In this document: in pieces, positions 1 to 8,652 of the stretch
Numbering within the stretch: position 1 is the first letter of the stretch
How the letters are laid out: each line of letters begins with the position of its first letter
NCBI RefSeq assembly: GCF_028898945.1
Contig: NZ_CP118607.1
Span: 1,054,001 to 1,118,000 of the forward strand
Source: Pseudomonas sp. PSKL.D1
GTDB lineage: Bacteria > Pseudomonadota > Gammaproteobacteria > Pseudomonadales > Pseudomonadaceae
Reading direction: 5' to 3'
DNA length: 64,000 bases
Program-made: the position numbers and the translations under genes
Notes under the pieces: generated by a model
What the model was told of the DNA's origin: nothing
Database searches by the model: none
Seen by the model: the letters and a program-made list of their open reading frames with translations, nothing else

Positions 1-63
1 GTTTGTGGTGGGCGGGCGGCCTGGGGAAGGGGCGGTGGTTCAGTAGGGGCTTTGCCGGCGTCA

Positions 64-126
64 TCGCGGATAAATCCGCTCCTACAGGGGGCTACGATCC
101 GTGTAGGAGCGGATTTATCCGCGAAG
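64..126. repeat. REP element pair (inverted)
   Basis: Two copies of a Pseudomonas REP-type sequence lie head to head: CGCGGATAAATCCGCTCCTAC on the left and its near-exact reverse complement on the right, with a short spacer. Each arm also contains its own small palindrome (CGGATAAATCCG). It sits just downstream of the leftward ampG gene. Confidence 0.8.
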
Positions 127-142
127 GGCCGTTACAGGCTGA

Positions 143-1690
143 TCAAGGCCCCTCAGCCGCCGAATTCTCCACTGGCACCTGCTTGCCGCGCCCGGCTTCC
201 TGGCGCCACTGCAACGCAATCAGGATCAGGGTAGGCACTCCCAGTAACGCCGTGATCAGGAAGAAGTCGTGGTACCCGAACTTCTCCACCATCACCCCTG
301 AATACCCGCCGATCAAGCGCGGCAACAGCAGCATGATCGAGCTCAGCAAAGCGTATTGCGTTGCCGAGAACTTCAGGTTGGTCAGGCTCGACAGGTAGGC
401 CACGAACGCCGAGGTGGCCAAACCTGAGCTGAAGTTGTCCAGCGAAATGGTCACCACCAGCATTTCCAGGTTCGGGCCCATGTCGGCCAGCATCAGGAAC
501 AGGATGTTGGTGGCCGCCGAGGCGGCACCGCCGATGAACAGGATCGGCAAAATGCCGAACCGCACGATCAACAGCCCACCCGCGCCCGCACCCACCAGCG
601 TCATGATCAGGCCGAAAATCTTGCTGACACTGGCGATCTGGTCCTTGGTGAAGCCCATGTCGATGTAGAACACGTTGGCCATCACGCCCATTACCGTGTC
701 CGACATGCGATAGGTGGCAATCAGCCCGAGCAGCAGCAGTGCCTGCCAGCGGTAACGCACGATGAAGTCGTTGACCGGTGTCAGCACCGGGGCAAGGCCT
801 CGGCGGCCCAGGCTCGACAGGCAGGCCCAGGTCAGCAGCACGTAGAGGATCAGGCGCAGGAAGGCGCGGTCTTCGAGCAGCAGGTCCAACGGGCTCGCTT
901 CGCCAGTGATGACACTGGACCAGCCGGTGTTGAACATCTGGGTGAAACTGGCCGGCACGGACACCAGCAGGATTATCAACACGAATACCGATGCCAGTTG
1001 GTGCATCAGGCCGTAACGTGCTGCCGACAGTTGCGTACGCAGTGGTACAGGCGGCTCGCGCATCACCAGCGTGGTGAACAGCGCTGGGAGCATCAGCACG
1101 CCGAACAGCACGTAGGTGCCGGCCCAGGCTTTATGCAGGTAACTGTAGCCCGTGGAGCCGAACCATTCGGCGAAGAACAGCGCGCCTGCGGTGGCGAGCA
1201 GGGCGGCAACGCGGTAACCGGCCATGTAGCTGGCGGCGAGGGCGGCCTGGCGTTGATCGTCGGCGATTTCCAGGCGGTAAGCGTCCACCGCGATGTCTTG
1301 AGTAGCAGACGCAAAAGCCACCAACACCGCCAAGGCGATCAGCCAGGACAGGTGTTGCTGTGGATCGCACAGGCTCATGCCGACCAGGCCAATCACCACC
1401 AGCCCCTGGGACAGCAGCAACCACGACCGGCGGCGCCCCAGGCCACCGAGCAGCGGCAGGCGCCATTGGTCGAGCAGCGGCGACCACACCCATTTGAAGG
1501 CGTACGCCAGGCCGATCAGGCTCGCGTAACCGATGGTTTCACGCGCAACGCCTGCTTCGCGCAGCCACACCGAAAGGGTCGAAAACACCAGCATGTAGGG
1601 CAGGCCGGCGGCGAAGCCCAGCAGCAAAAGTACCAAGGTAGACGGGCTGGCATATGCAGCAAGCGCAGCGCGCCAGGTTTTACGGGGCAT
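143..1690 (-). CDS. ampG: AmpG-family muropeptide permease (MFS)
   Basis: Predicted inner-membrane transporter of 515 aa that imports GlcNAc-anhydromuramyl peptides released during cell-wall turnover. In Pseudomonas this flux feeds peptidoglycan recycling and AmpR/AmpC signalling. The sequence shows about a dozen hydrophobic segments from residue 18 onward, the AmpG-type stretch FKWVWSPLLDQ at about 65-75, an MFS basic loop GRRRSW at about 85-90, and QDIAVDAYRLE further on. The start MPRKTW is the first Met of the open frame and leads directly into membrane segment 1. It is monocistronic and divergent from nothing close, with the alkyltransferase-like gene upstream on the same strand. Pseudomonads also carry an AmpP-like paralogue; I prefer AmpG from overall sequence and from the neighbourhood with groESL and colRS. 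Confidence 0.9.
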   Translation of the reverse strand: MPRKTWRAALAAYASPSTLVLLLLGFAAGLPYMLVFSTLSVWLREAGVARETIGYASLIGLAYAFKWVWSPLLDQWRLPLLGGLGRRRSWLLLSQGLVVIGLVGMSLCDPQQHLSWLIALAVLVAFASATQDIAVDAYRLEIADDQRQAALAASYMAGYRVAALLATAGALFFAEWFGSTGYSYLHKAWAGTYVLFGVLMLPALFTTLVMREPPVPLRTQLSAARYGLMHQLASVFVLIILLVSVPASFTQMFNTGWSSVITGEASPLDLLLEDRAFLRLILYVLLTWACLSSLGRRGLAPVLTPVNDFIVRYRWQALLLLGLIATYRMSDTVMGVMANVFYIDMGFTKDQIASVSKIFGLIMTLVGAGAGGLLIVRFGILPILFIGGAASAATNILFLMLADMGPNLEMLVVTISLDNFSSGLATSAFVAYLSSLTNLKFSATQYALLSSIMLLLPRLIGGYSGVMVEKFGYHDFFLITALLGVPTLILIALQWRQEAGRGKQVPVENSAAEGP

Positions 1691-1733
1691 GGGCCAACAT
1701 CTGCCTCAAGTTTGCTAAAACAAAGCGCGCACT

Positions 1734-2087
1734 CTAACCGCTGTGCTCCATTGGGCGCCAGCCATGGCGCATCATATCCACACGATTATTGGTTACATTC
1801 ACGCCCTCCGCACGTAGCCTCGCACGTTGTTCATCTCCCGACGGCGTACCCAGCGCCAGGCTCAGGCGACCGCCTGCCCCCAGTACGCGATGCCATGGTA
1901 GACGGGTATCGCCCGGTAACTGGCTCAACGTGCGGCCAACCCAGCGTGCTGCCCGGCCAAGGCCAGCCAGTTCAGCGAGTTGGCCGTAGCTCACAACTTT
2001 CCCTTCCGGCACTTGGCCGAGCACTGAATACAGGGCCGTTCGTCGGGCTTCTGACGACTCCAGGGCGTGCTCATATCCCTCAGACAT
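1734..2087 (-). CDS. Alkyltransferase-like protein (ATL, MGMT-fold without catalytic cysteine)
   Basis: A 117-aa protein with the DNA-binding C-terminal fold of O6-methylguanine-DNA methyltransferase. The usual PCHRV active-site motif reads PWHRV at residues 64-68, so the alkyl-accepting Cys is replaced by Trp. That is the hallmark of ATL proteins (E. coli YbaZ, S. pombe Atl1), which bind O6-alkylguanine and hand the lesion to nucleotide excision repair instead of repairing it. The recognition-helix region (SYGQLAELAGLGRAARWVG) and the TRLPWHRVLG segment are clear. A GTG codon lies immediately upstream (2090), but ATG at 2087 is the better start. It stands alone between ampG and the divergent DUF481 gene. 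Confidence 0.9.
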   Translation of the reverse strand: MSEGYEHALESSEARRTALYSVLGQVPEGKVVSYGQLAELAGLGRAARWVGRTLSQLPGDTRLPWHRVLGAGGRLSLALGTPSGDEQRARLRAEGVNVTNNRVDMMRHGWRPMEHSG

Positions 2088-2239
2088 CACGGCTGCACTG
2101 GCCTAGGATGAAACCGGACGAGCGGTCGCGGCAAATGAGAGTTGAACTCAACGGCATCATGTCGGTCTGTCCTTGCTCTGGTTGTCGGTATCTGGATAAT
2201 GCCCGGCTTTTTTCGTCGAATCGAACCCGTAGTCCGCTT

Positions 2240-3250
2240 ATGTATTCTAGATCCTTGCTTTGCCTGTTGACCGCTTCCCTGTGTACCGCCCCTGCCTTTG
2301 CCGACACCGTCTGGATGAAGAACGGTGACCGCCTGAGCGGCAAGATTCGTGTCTTCGATGGCGGCAAACTGCTGCTGGAAACGCCGTACGGTGGCTCCAT
2401 TTCGCTGGACTGGAAGCAGGTGCAGACGCTGGAGAGCGACCAGGAACTGCTGGTCAAGCAGGATGCCTACAACGGTGAGAAGGCCAAGTCGCTCAAGGCG
2501 GCCGAAGCGGGCAAGGTTACCTTGGCCAACGGCGAGGCGCCGAAGACCGTCGAACTGGCCAGCATCCAGCAGATCATGAAGCCCAAGCCTGTGGTCGAAG
2601 ACCTCATCTGGAAGGGTAATGTCGACGTGGCGATGGACTACAAACGCGCCGAGAACGACACCGACGACTATGACATCGGCTTCAAGACCACGGCCCGCCA
2701 TGGCCGCTGGCGGCATAACGCCGAAGGCGAGTACAACCGCGAAACCAAGGACGATGTCACCACCACCGACAACTGGAGCGCCGAGTATGCGCTCGACCGC
2801 TTCATGACCGAGAAGTGGTTCTGGCAGGGGCGGCTTGAGTACAAGCGCGACCGGATCGAGGACCTGGCCCGTCAGCGCACGGTGGGTACTGGCCCTGGTT
2901 ACCAGTTCTGGGACGACGAACTCGGTGCATTCTCGCTGGGTTCGCTGATCAACCGTACTGACTTCGAGTACCAGGACGGGGCCAAGGACAACTTCTACTC
3001 TGCCGCCGTGAAGTGGGACTACACCCGCTACCTGATCGGCAAGAACGTGCAACTGTTCACCAACGGCGAGTTCGCCAAGCCGCTGGGCGGCGTGGCCGAT
3101 TACTCGCTGGATGCCGAGGTGGGGCTGCGCTACAAGGTGACTGAATGGGCGTCGCTGAACCTCAAGGCCGAGCGGGACATTATCAGCGGGACGCGGGACA
3201 GTGATCTGGAGAAGACCCGGTACACGGCCGGGTTTGGTGTGACTTGGTAA
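2240..3250 (+). CDS. DUF481 family protein, predicted outer-membrane beta-barrel
   Basis: A 336-aa exported protein. A clean signal peptide ends at AFA about residue 21, followed by the DTVWMKNGDRLSGKI segment typical of the N-terminal region of YdiY/DUF481 proteins. The C-terminal two thirds have alternating amphipathic strands (GRLEYKRDRIEDL, YTRYLIGKNVQLF) and end in an aromatic residue (GVTW), as in outer-membrane barrels. The frame stays open far upstream, to about 998, but the part before 2240 is antisense to ampG and the ATL gene, and only the Met at 2240 gives a signal peptide. The function of the family is not established. Confidence 0.88.
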   Translation: MYSRSLLCLLTASLCTAPAFADTVWMKNGDRLSGKIRVFDGGKLLLETPYGGSISLDWKQVQTLESDQELLVKQDAYNGEKAKSLKAAEAGKVTLANGEAPKTVELASIQQIMKPKPVVEDLIWKGNVDVAMDYKRAENDTDDYDIGFKTTARHGRWRHNAEGEYNRETKDDVTTTDNWSAEYALDRFMTEKWFWQGRLEYKRDRIEDLARQRTVGTGPGYQFWDDELGAFSLGSLINRTDFEYQDGAKDNFYSAAVKWDYTRYLIGKNVQLFTNGEFAKPLGGVADYSLDAEVGLRYKVTEWASLNLKAERDIISGTRDSDLEKTRYTAGFGVTW

Positions 3251-3263
3251 ATCGCTGACCCTT

Positions 3264-3350
3264 TGTAGGAGCGGCTTCAGCCGCGAACACCGGCGACGCC
3301 GGTGCCATCCACCGCGTCGCCGGTGTTCGCGGATGAATCCGCTCCTACAG
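3264..3350. repeat. REP element pair (inverted) with extended hairpin
   Basis: TGTAGGAGCGGCTTCAGCCGCG at the left and CGCGGATGAATCCGCTCCTACA at the right form a long inverted repeat. Between them is a second inverted repeat, CACCGGCGACGCCGGTG facing GCGTCGCCGGTG. It sits 3' of the DUF481 gene. Confidence 0.8.
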
Positions 3351-3374
3351 GGGAACTCACTGGCAGGCTCAGGT

Positions 3375-3387
3375 GATAATGCTTATC
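3375..3387. promoter_or_regulatory. Fur-box-like palindrome upstream of hugZ-like gene
   Basis: GATAATGCTTATC is a perfect 5-3-5 inverted repeat. The 19-mer beginning here matches the classical Fur consensus at about 12 of 19 positions by eye. It lies about 40 bp before the GTG start of a haem-utilisation-type gene, where iron control would make sense. Fur binding is inferred. Confidence 0.45.
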
Positions 3388-3423
3388 TTGTCACCAATTC
3401 CGATACTGCCTGGAGCATTTTCC

Positions 3424-4155
3424 GTGAGTACCACCGCCATCCGCCCCGCCCGCGAACTGCTGCTCAAGGAATACCGCGGCGTCCTCTCGACCCACTCCAA
3501 GTCCATGCCCGGTTTCCCGTTCGGCTCTGTCGTACCTTACTGCCTGGACGCCGAAGGCAACCCGCTGATCCTCATCAGCCGCATCGCCCAGCATACCCAC
3601 AACCTGCAAAAAGACCCCAAGTGCTCCCTGCTGGTGGGCGAGCGCGAAGCAGAGGACGTGCAGGCCGTCGGGCGCCTTACCGTGATGGCCGAGGCCCACA
3701 AGCTGACCGATGAAGTTGCCATCGAGGCCGCCGCCGAGCGCTATTACCGTTACTTCCCCGATGCCGCCAACTACCACAAGGCCCACGATTTTGACTTCTG
3801 GGTCGTCAAGCCTGTGCGCCATCGCTACATCGGCGGCTTTGGTGCCATTCACTGGCTCGACCATGTGACCTTGGCCAACCCGTTCGCGGGCAAGGCCGAG
3901 GCCAGCATGATCGAACACATGAACAGCGACCATGCCAACGCCATTGCCCATTACGTGGAGCTGAGCGATTTGCCCCGCAGTGCGCCTGCCGAGATGGTCG
4001 GCATCGACAGCGAAGGCATGCACCTGCGCATCGGCCAGGGCATCTATTGGTTGCCGTTCCCAAGCATTTGCAATACGCCGACACAAGTCCGCGAAGCCTT
4101 GGTTTTGCTGGCCCGCGCCGACCAATGGCCAGCTGCGACTGTAGTCGAGGCTTGA
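3424..4155 (+). CDS. HugZ-type haem utilisation protein (split-barrel flavin fold + DUF2470)
   Basis: A 243-aa protein of the pyridoxamine-phosphate-oxidase-like split barrel family with a C-terminal DUF2470 domain. Proteins of this layout (HugZ of Campylobacter/Helicobacter) bind or degrade haem for iron supply. The N-terminal barrel runs to about residue 145, with PGFPFGSVVPYCLD and HTHNLQKDPKCSLLVG. The DUF2470 signature MIEHMNSDHANAI lies at about 162-174. I chose GTG at 3424 (VSTTAIRPARELL) because the 17 codons before it run through the Fur-like palindrome and match no family N-terminus. The upstream palindrome suggests iron repression. A simple FMN-binding role without haem cleavage remains possible. 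Confidence 0.82.
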   Translation: MSTTAIRPARELLLKEYRGVLSTHSKSMPGFPFGSVVPYCLDAEGNPLILISRIAQHTHNLQKDPKCSLLVGEREAEDVQAVGRLTVMAEAHKLTDEVAIEAAAERYYRYFPDAANYHKAHDFDFWVVKPVRHRYIGGFGAIHWLDHVTLANPFAGKAEASMIEHMNSDHANAIAHYVELSDLPRSAPAEMVGIDSEGMHLRIGQGIYWLPFPSICNTPTQVREALVLLARADQWPAATVVEA

Positions 4156-4220
4156 AAAGCCGGGGGCACGCATCCATCTGTGGTTCTTACAGGAAGTTTC
4201 TCTTCCGATGAGGATGCTAG

Positions 4221-4682
4221 ATGCGTGCTTTTCTACTGTTGTTCCTGCTCTTTCCGGTGCTGGAGCTGTTCGTCTTCGTCAAGGTCAGCGGCGCCATCGG
4301 TTTCTTCCCGGCCCTGCTGCTGATCATTGCCGGCTCCGCCCTGGGCGTGCTGGTGATGCGCGTGGCCGGCCTGGCTACCGCACTGCGTGCCCGTGAAAGC
4401 CTCCAGCGCGGCGAACTGCCTGCCGAGGACATGTTCCAGGGCCTGTTGCTGGCCGTCGGTGGTGGCCTGTTGATCATCCCGGGCTTCATCAGTGACGTGC
4501 TGGGCCTGATCTTCCTGCTGCCTTTCACCCGCCACTTCGCCGCGCGCAAGATGCGCCAGCGCGCCGAGGCCCAGGCCATGCGCCAGCGCGCGTTCCAGGA
4601 TGACCCGTTCCAGGCGCAGCCGCGTGACAGTGGCCAGCGCCCGAATGTGATCGAGGGCGAGTACGAGCGCCGCGACAAATAA
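4221..4682 (+). CDS. fxsA: FxsA family membrane protein
   Basis: A 153-aa inner-membrane protein of the FxsA family, which in E. coli suppresses F-exclusion of phage T7. The cellular role is unclear. Hydrophobic segments are at about 2-20, 25-47 and 72-98; FLLFPVLELFVFVKVSG and IPGFISDVLGLIFLLPFTR are family-typical. The C-terminal 45 residues are charged and cytoplasmic (RQRAEAQAMRQRAFQDDPF). The gene lies immediately before groES-groEL, an association also seen in enterobacteria, although a separate heat-shock-type promoter lies between them. Confidence 0.9.
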   Translation: MRAFLLLFLLFPVLELFVFVKVSGAIGFFPALLLIIAGSALGVLVMRVAGLATALRARESLQRGELPAEDMFQGLLLAVGGGLLIIPGFISDVLGLIFLLPFTRHFAARKMRQRAEAQAMRQRAFQDDPFQAQPRDSGQRPNVIEGEYERRDK

Positions 4683-4720
4683 GCCCTTGGCAAACGGATC
4701 AAAATTTTTATTGCCCACAC

Positions 4721-4749
4721 CTTGTAATTGATTATGGCGGCCTCATGTA
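4721..4749 (+). promoter_or_regulatory. Sigma-32 (heat-shock) type promoter of groESL
   Basis: CTTGTAA at 4721-4727 and CCTCATGTA at 4741-4749 are separated by 13 bp. This is close to the sigma-32 consensus CTTGAAA-N11/15-CCCCATNTA. Transcription would begin near 4756 and give a leader of about 140 nt before groES. Confidence 0.7.
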
Positions 4750-4755
4750 TGTGGT

Positions 4756-4896
4756 CACCGCAAGGTTTCTGGTGGCAACACCAGTCATGACACAGGTGGT
4801 TCGCCCATTGCGGGCCACCCCCGGCACCGCCGGACCGCATTAACCCGCCGGTGTCGACACCGGCCGATGAAAACCACAATTTGGGAGAGATCGACA
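4756..4896 (+). ncRNA. Structured 5' leader of groES (Pseudomon-groES-type motif)
   Basis: The groES leader is unusually structured. GCCGGTGTCGACACCGGC (4847-4864) is a perfect 18-base palindrome ending about 32 nt before the ATG, and a preceding GGCACCGCCGG can pair with the same GGTG/CCGG elements. A conserved RNA structure of unknown function, named Pseudomon-groES, is known upstream of groES in pseudomonads. Assigning this leader to it rests on position and base-pairing potential, not on a covariance search. Confidence 0.5.
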
Positions 4897-5190
4897 ATGA
4901 AGCTTCGTCCTCTGCATGACCGCGTCGTCATCCGTCGCAGCGAAGAAGAATCGAAAACCGCTGGCGGTATCGTCCTGCCGGGTTCGGCCGCTGAAAAACC
5001 AAACCGCGGCGAAGTCGTTGCCGTCGGCACCGGTCGCATCCTGGACAACGGCGAAGTACGCGCGCTGGCCGTGAAAGTGGGTGACAAAGTGGTTTTCGGC
5101 CCTTACTCGGGCAGCAACACCGTGAAAGTTGATGGTGAAGACCTGCTGGTAATGAGCGAGAACGAAATCCTCGCCGTTGTTGAAGGCTGA
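4897..5190 (+). CDS. groES: GroES co-chaperonin (10 kDa)
   Basis: A 97-aa heptameric lid of the GroEL folding chamber, full length. It has [14 protein letters not shown] at the N-terminus, the mobile-loop region [13 protein letters not shown] at about 17-31 that docks onto GroEL, and the conserved GEVVAVG and GDKVVFG strands. The start at 4897 follows a GGGAGAG ribosome-binding site; an in-frame ATG at 4867 lies inside the leader and is not used by the family. It is co-transcribed with groEL, 48 bp downstream. Confidence 0.98.
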   Translation: MKLRPLHDRVVIRRSEEESKTAGGIVLPGSAAEKPNRGEVVAVGTGRILDNGEVRALAVKVGDKVVFGPYSGSNTVKVDGEDLLVMSENEILAVVEG

Positions 5191-5232
5191 TTTCCCCGAC
5201 TTCCCGTTACTCCAAAGAATTCCAAGGATTAA

Positions 5233-6882
<1,650 letters not shown>

Positions 6883-6908
6883 GCCAGCCTCACCCCCTGC
6901 ACCATGAA

Positions 6909-6943
6909 AGGGCCCCGGTTCGTGAGAACCGGGGCTCTTTTTT
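6909..6943 (+). terminator. Rho-independent terminator of groESL
   Basis: GGGCCCCGGTT and AACCGGGGCTC form an 11-bp stem with one mismatch around a short loop, followed by TTTTTT. Confidence 0.9.
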
Positions 6944-6958
6944 GTTTTGGGTATTTGG

Positions 6959-7054
6959 GGCCGCTTTGCGGCCCTTCGCGGCTGAAGCCGCTCCTACAGG
7001 TTTTCGCGATTCGTGTAGGAGCGGCTTCAGCCGCGATGGGCCGCAAAGCGGCCC
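6959..7054. repeat. Long REP-containing inverted repeat
   Basis: GGCCGCTTTGCGGCCC, then CGCGGCTGAAGCCGCTCCTAC, facing the mirrored GTAGGAGCGGCTTCAGCCGCG and GGGCCGCAAAGCGGCC. The whole unit can fold into one hairpin with arms of about 40 bp. It lies between the convergent groEL and PAP2 genes. Confidence 0.85.
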
Positions 7055-7059
7055 GTGTT

Positions 7060-7788
7060 TCAAACAGCACCGCGCTCGGCAACTGGCACCTCAGCCACCC
7101 CCCGCCGATACAGCACTAGGTAATACGACCCCAACCCGATCAACCAACAGAACACCGCCGTCCACAGGTTGTGCGACAGGAAGTGCGCTCCCTGCATCAT
7201 CCTACCCACCGACAGCACTGACCCGGCCACAAGGGCCACAGCCAATGCCACCCGGGCCAGCCGCGGGCGCCGGTCACGCAACATGAAGAACAACCCGAAC
7301 AGGCAGAAGCCCGTTGCCGCATGCCCACCCGGCCAGCACAGGCCCGGCTTGTCAGTGGCAGGGCGCGGTTCCAGCAGCTTGCTGTAGGTTTCGGTACCGC
7401 CAAATTGGGTCAGGCTCCACGGGCACTGCACTTGCGTCACCTTTTTCAGCGGTGTGACAAACGCGGTGGATACCCCCAGTGCCAGCACCAGGCAACCCAG
7501 TTCACGACGCCAGCCAAAAAGGCGTTTCCAGAAGAAGCTTGTGGCAAATGCAGCCAGCGACAGTAACCCCAGCAGAATCACGCCTTGCTTGACCCGGTCA
7601 TGCAGGATGTTTTCCAGCAGGTAGCTGTGGCGCCCGATGAACTGCCCGGCTGCGGGGTCAAAAAACAGGTTGGCGATGTCCATGTCGACCGAGGTCAGTT
7701 CGAGCAGTATCAAGGCCAGCGCAGTGGCCAGTGGAATGCCCAGGTACAGCCAGATGTTGATCGGGCGAGGGCGTATGGGTGGGTGCAT
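7060..7788 (-). CDS. PAP2-superfamily membrane phosphatase (ColR-regulated type)
   Basis: A 242-aa inner-membrane protein with hydrophobic segments near 12-30, 70-87, 97-115, 150-172, 177-195 and 205-225. The PAP2 signature is present in altered form: KKVTQVQCP replaces KX6RP (Arg to Cys), PGGHA replaces PSGH, and GRMMQGAHFLSHN has His where SRX5HX3D has Asp. Relatives act on lipid phosphates such as lipid A, undecaprenyl or phosphatidylglycerol phosphates. Divergent from colR. A ColR operator match lies 70-85 bp upstream in the right orientation, fitting what I recall for the P. putida gene beside colR. The substrate is unknown. Confidence 0.85.
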   Translation of the reverse strand: MHPPIRPRPINIWLYLGIPLATALALILLELTSVDMDIANLFFDPAAGQFIGRHSYLLENILHDRVKQGVILLGLLSLAAFATSFFWKRLFGWRRELGCLVLALGVSTAFVTPLKKVTQVQCPWSLTQFGGTETYSKLLEPRPATDKPGLCWPGGHAATGFCLFGLFFMLRDRRPRLARVALAVALVAGSVLSVGRMMQGAHFLSHNLWTAVFCWLIGLGSYYLVLYRRGVAEVPVAERGAV

Positions 7789-7857
7789 GGCGGCTCCAGG
7801 GCGCGAAAAAGACCGGCCATTGTCCGGCGCCCGCTATCCTGACTCCGTGAAGGATGA

Positions 7858-7873
7858 GTGAAAAAACCGTCAA
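7858..7873 (-). promoter_or_regulatory. ColR operator match upstream of PAP2 phosphatase gene
   Basis: Read on the minus strand the site is TTGACGGTTTTTTCAC. It fits the ColR consensus YYNASNNYTTTTTCAC, as I recall it, at every position. It lies about 70 bp before the PAP2 start and about 95 bp before colR. Confidence 0.65.
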
Positions 7874-7968
7874 GTTCGGTGAATTTTCCAGAGGGCTGGC
7901 ACAGGCCGGGCGATGGCCTTAAGCTGCGCCTGCCGCGCACTCTGCGAAGCGCCGCACAGGAGAACCCG

Positions 7969-8652
7969 ATGCGCATTCTTTTGGTTGAAGACAACCGCGA
8001 TATCCTTGCCAACCTGGCTGACTACCTGGGCATGAAGGGCTACACCGTCGACTGTGCCCAGGATGGCCTGTCTGGCCTGCACCTTGCCGCCACCGAGCAC
8101 TACGACCTGATCGTGCTCGACATCATGCTGCCCGGCATCGATGGCTACACCCTGTGCAAACGCCTGCGCGAAGACGCCCGTCGTGACACGCCGGTGATCA
8201 TGCTCACCGCTCGCGACCAGCTCGACGACCGCCTGCAAGGTTTCCGCTCCGGGGCAGATGACTACTTGCTCAAGCCGTTCGCCTTGTCCGAACTGGCTGC
8301 GCGCATCGAAGCAGTGCTGCGCCGCGCCCAGGGTGGCGGGCGCCGCACCCTGCAGGTGGCCGACCTGAGCTACGACCTGGATACGCTTGAGGTTACTCGC
8401 CAAGGCCGCCTGCTCAAGCTCAACCCGGTAGGTCTGAAGTTGTTGGCCGTATTGATGCAAAAGAGCCCGCACGTGCTGCGCCGCGAAGTGCTGGAAGAAG
8501 CCCTGTGGGGGGACGATTGCCCGGACAGCGACAGCCTGCGCAGCCATGTGCACCAGTTGCGCCAAGTGATCGACAAACCCTTCGAAAAACCGCTGCTGCA
8601 TACCGTCCATGGCGTCGGCTATCGCCTCGCCGAGGGCCGAGATGGAGTTTAA
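7969..8652 (+). CDS. colR: ColR response regulator (OmpR/PhoB family)
   Basis: A 227-aa cytoplasmic DNA-binding regulator of the ColRS system, which maintains membrane integrity and supports tolerance to zinc, iron and phenol and root colonisation in Pseudomonas. The receiver domain (about 1-118) has the acidic pair E7-D8, phospho-acceptor D51 in VLDIMLPG, T80 and K102 in LLKPF. The winged helix (about 130-222) carries the GVGYRL wing. The start MRILLVEDN at 7969 follows ACAGGAGAA; earlier in-frame codons run into the divergent promoter region. It overlaps colS by 11 bp. Confidence 0.96.
   Translation: MRILLVEDNRDILANLADYLGMKGYTVDCAQDGLSGLHLAATEHYDLIVLDIMLPGIDGYTLCKRLREDARRDTPVIMLTARDQLDDRLQGFRSGADDYLLKPFALSELAARIEAVLRRAQGGGRRTLQVADLSYDLDTLEVTRQGRLLKLNPVGLKLLAVLMQKSPHVLRREVLEEALWGDDCPDSDSLRSHVHQLRQVIDKPFEKPLLHTVHGVGYRLAEGRDGV

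Noticed and set aside
998..2239. Upstream extension of the DUF481 reading frame by 414 codons
   Set aside because: It is antisense to ampG and the ATL gene, with no family similarity; the signal peptide begins only at 2240.
7802..7818. GCGAAAAAGACCGG as a second ColR site near the PAP2 gene
   Set aside because: It lacks the conserved A and the CAC end; the site at 7858-7873 is a full match.
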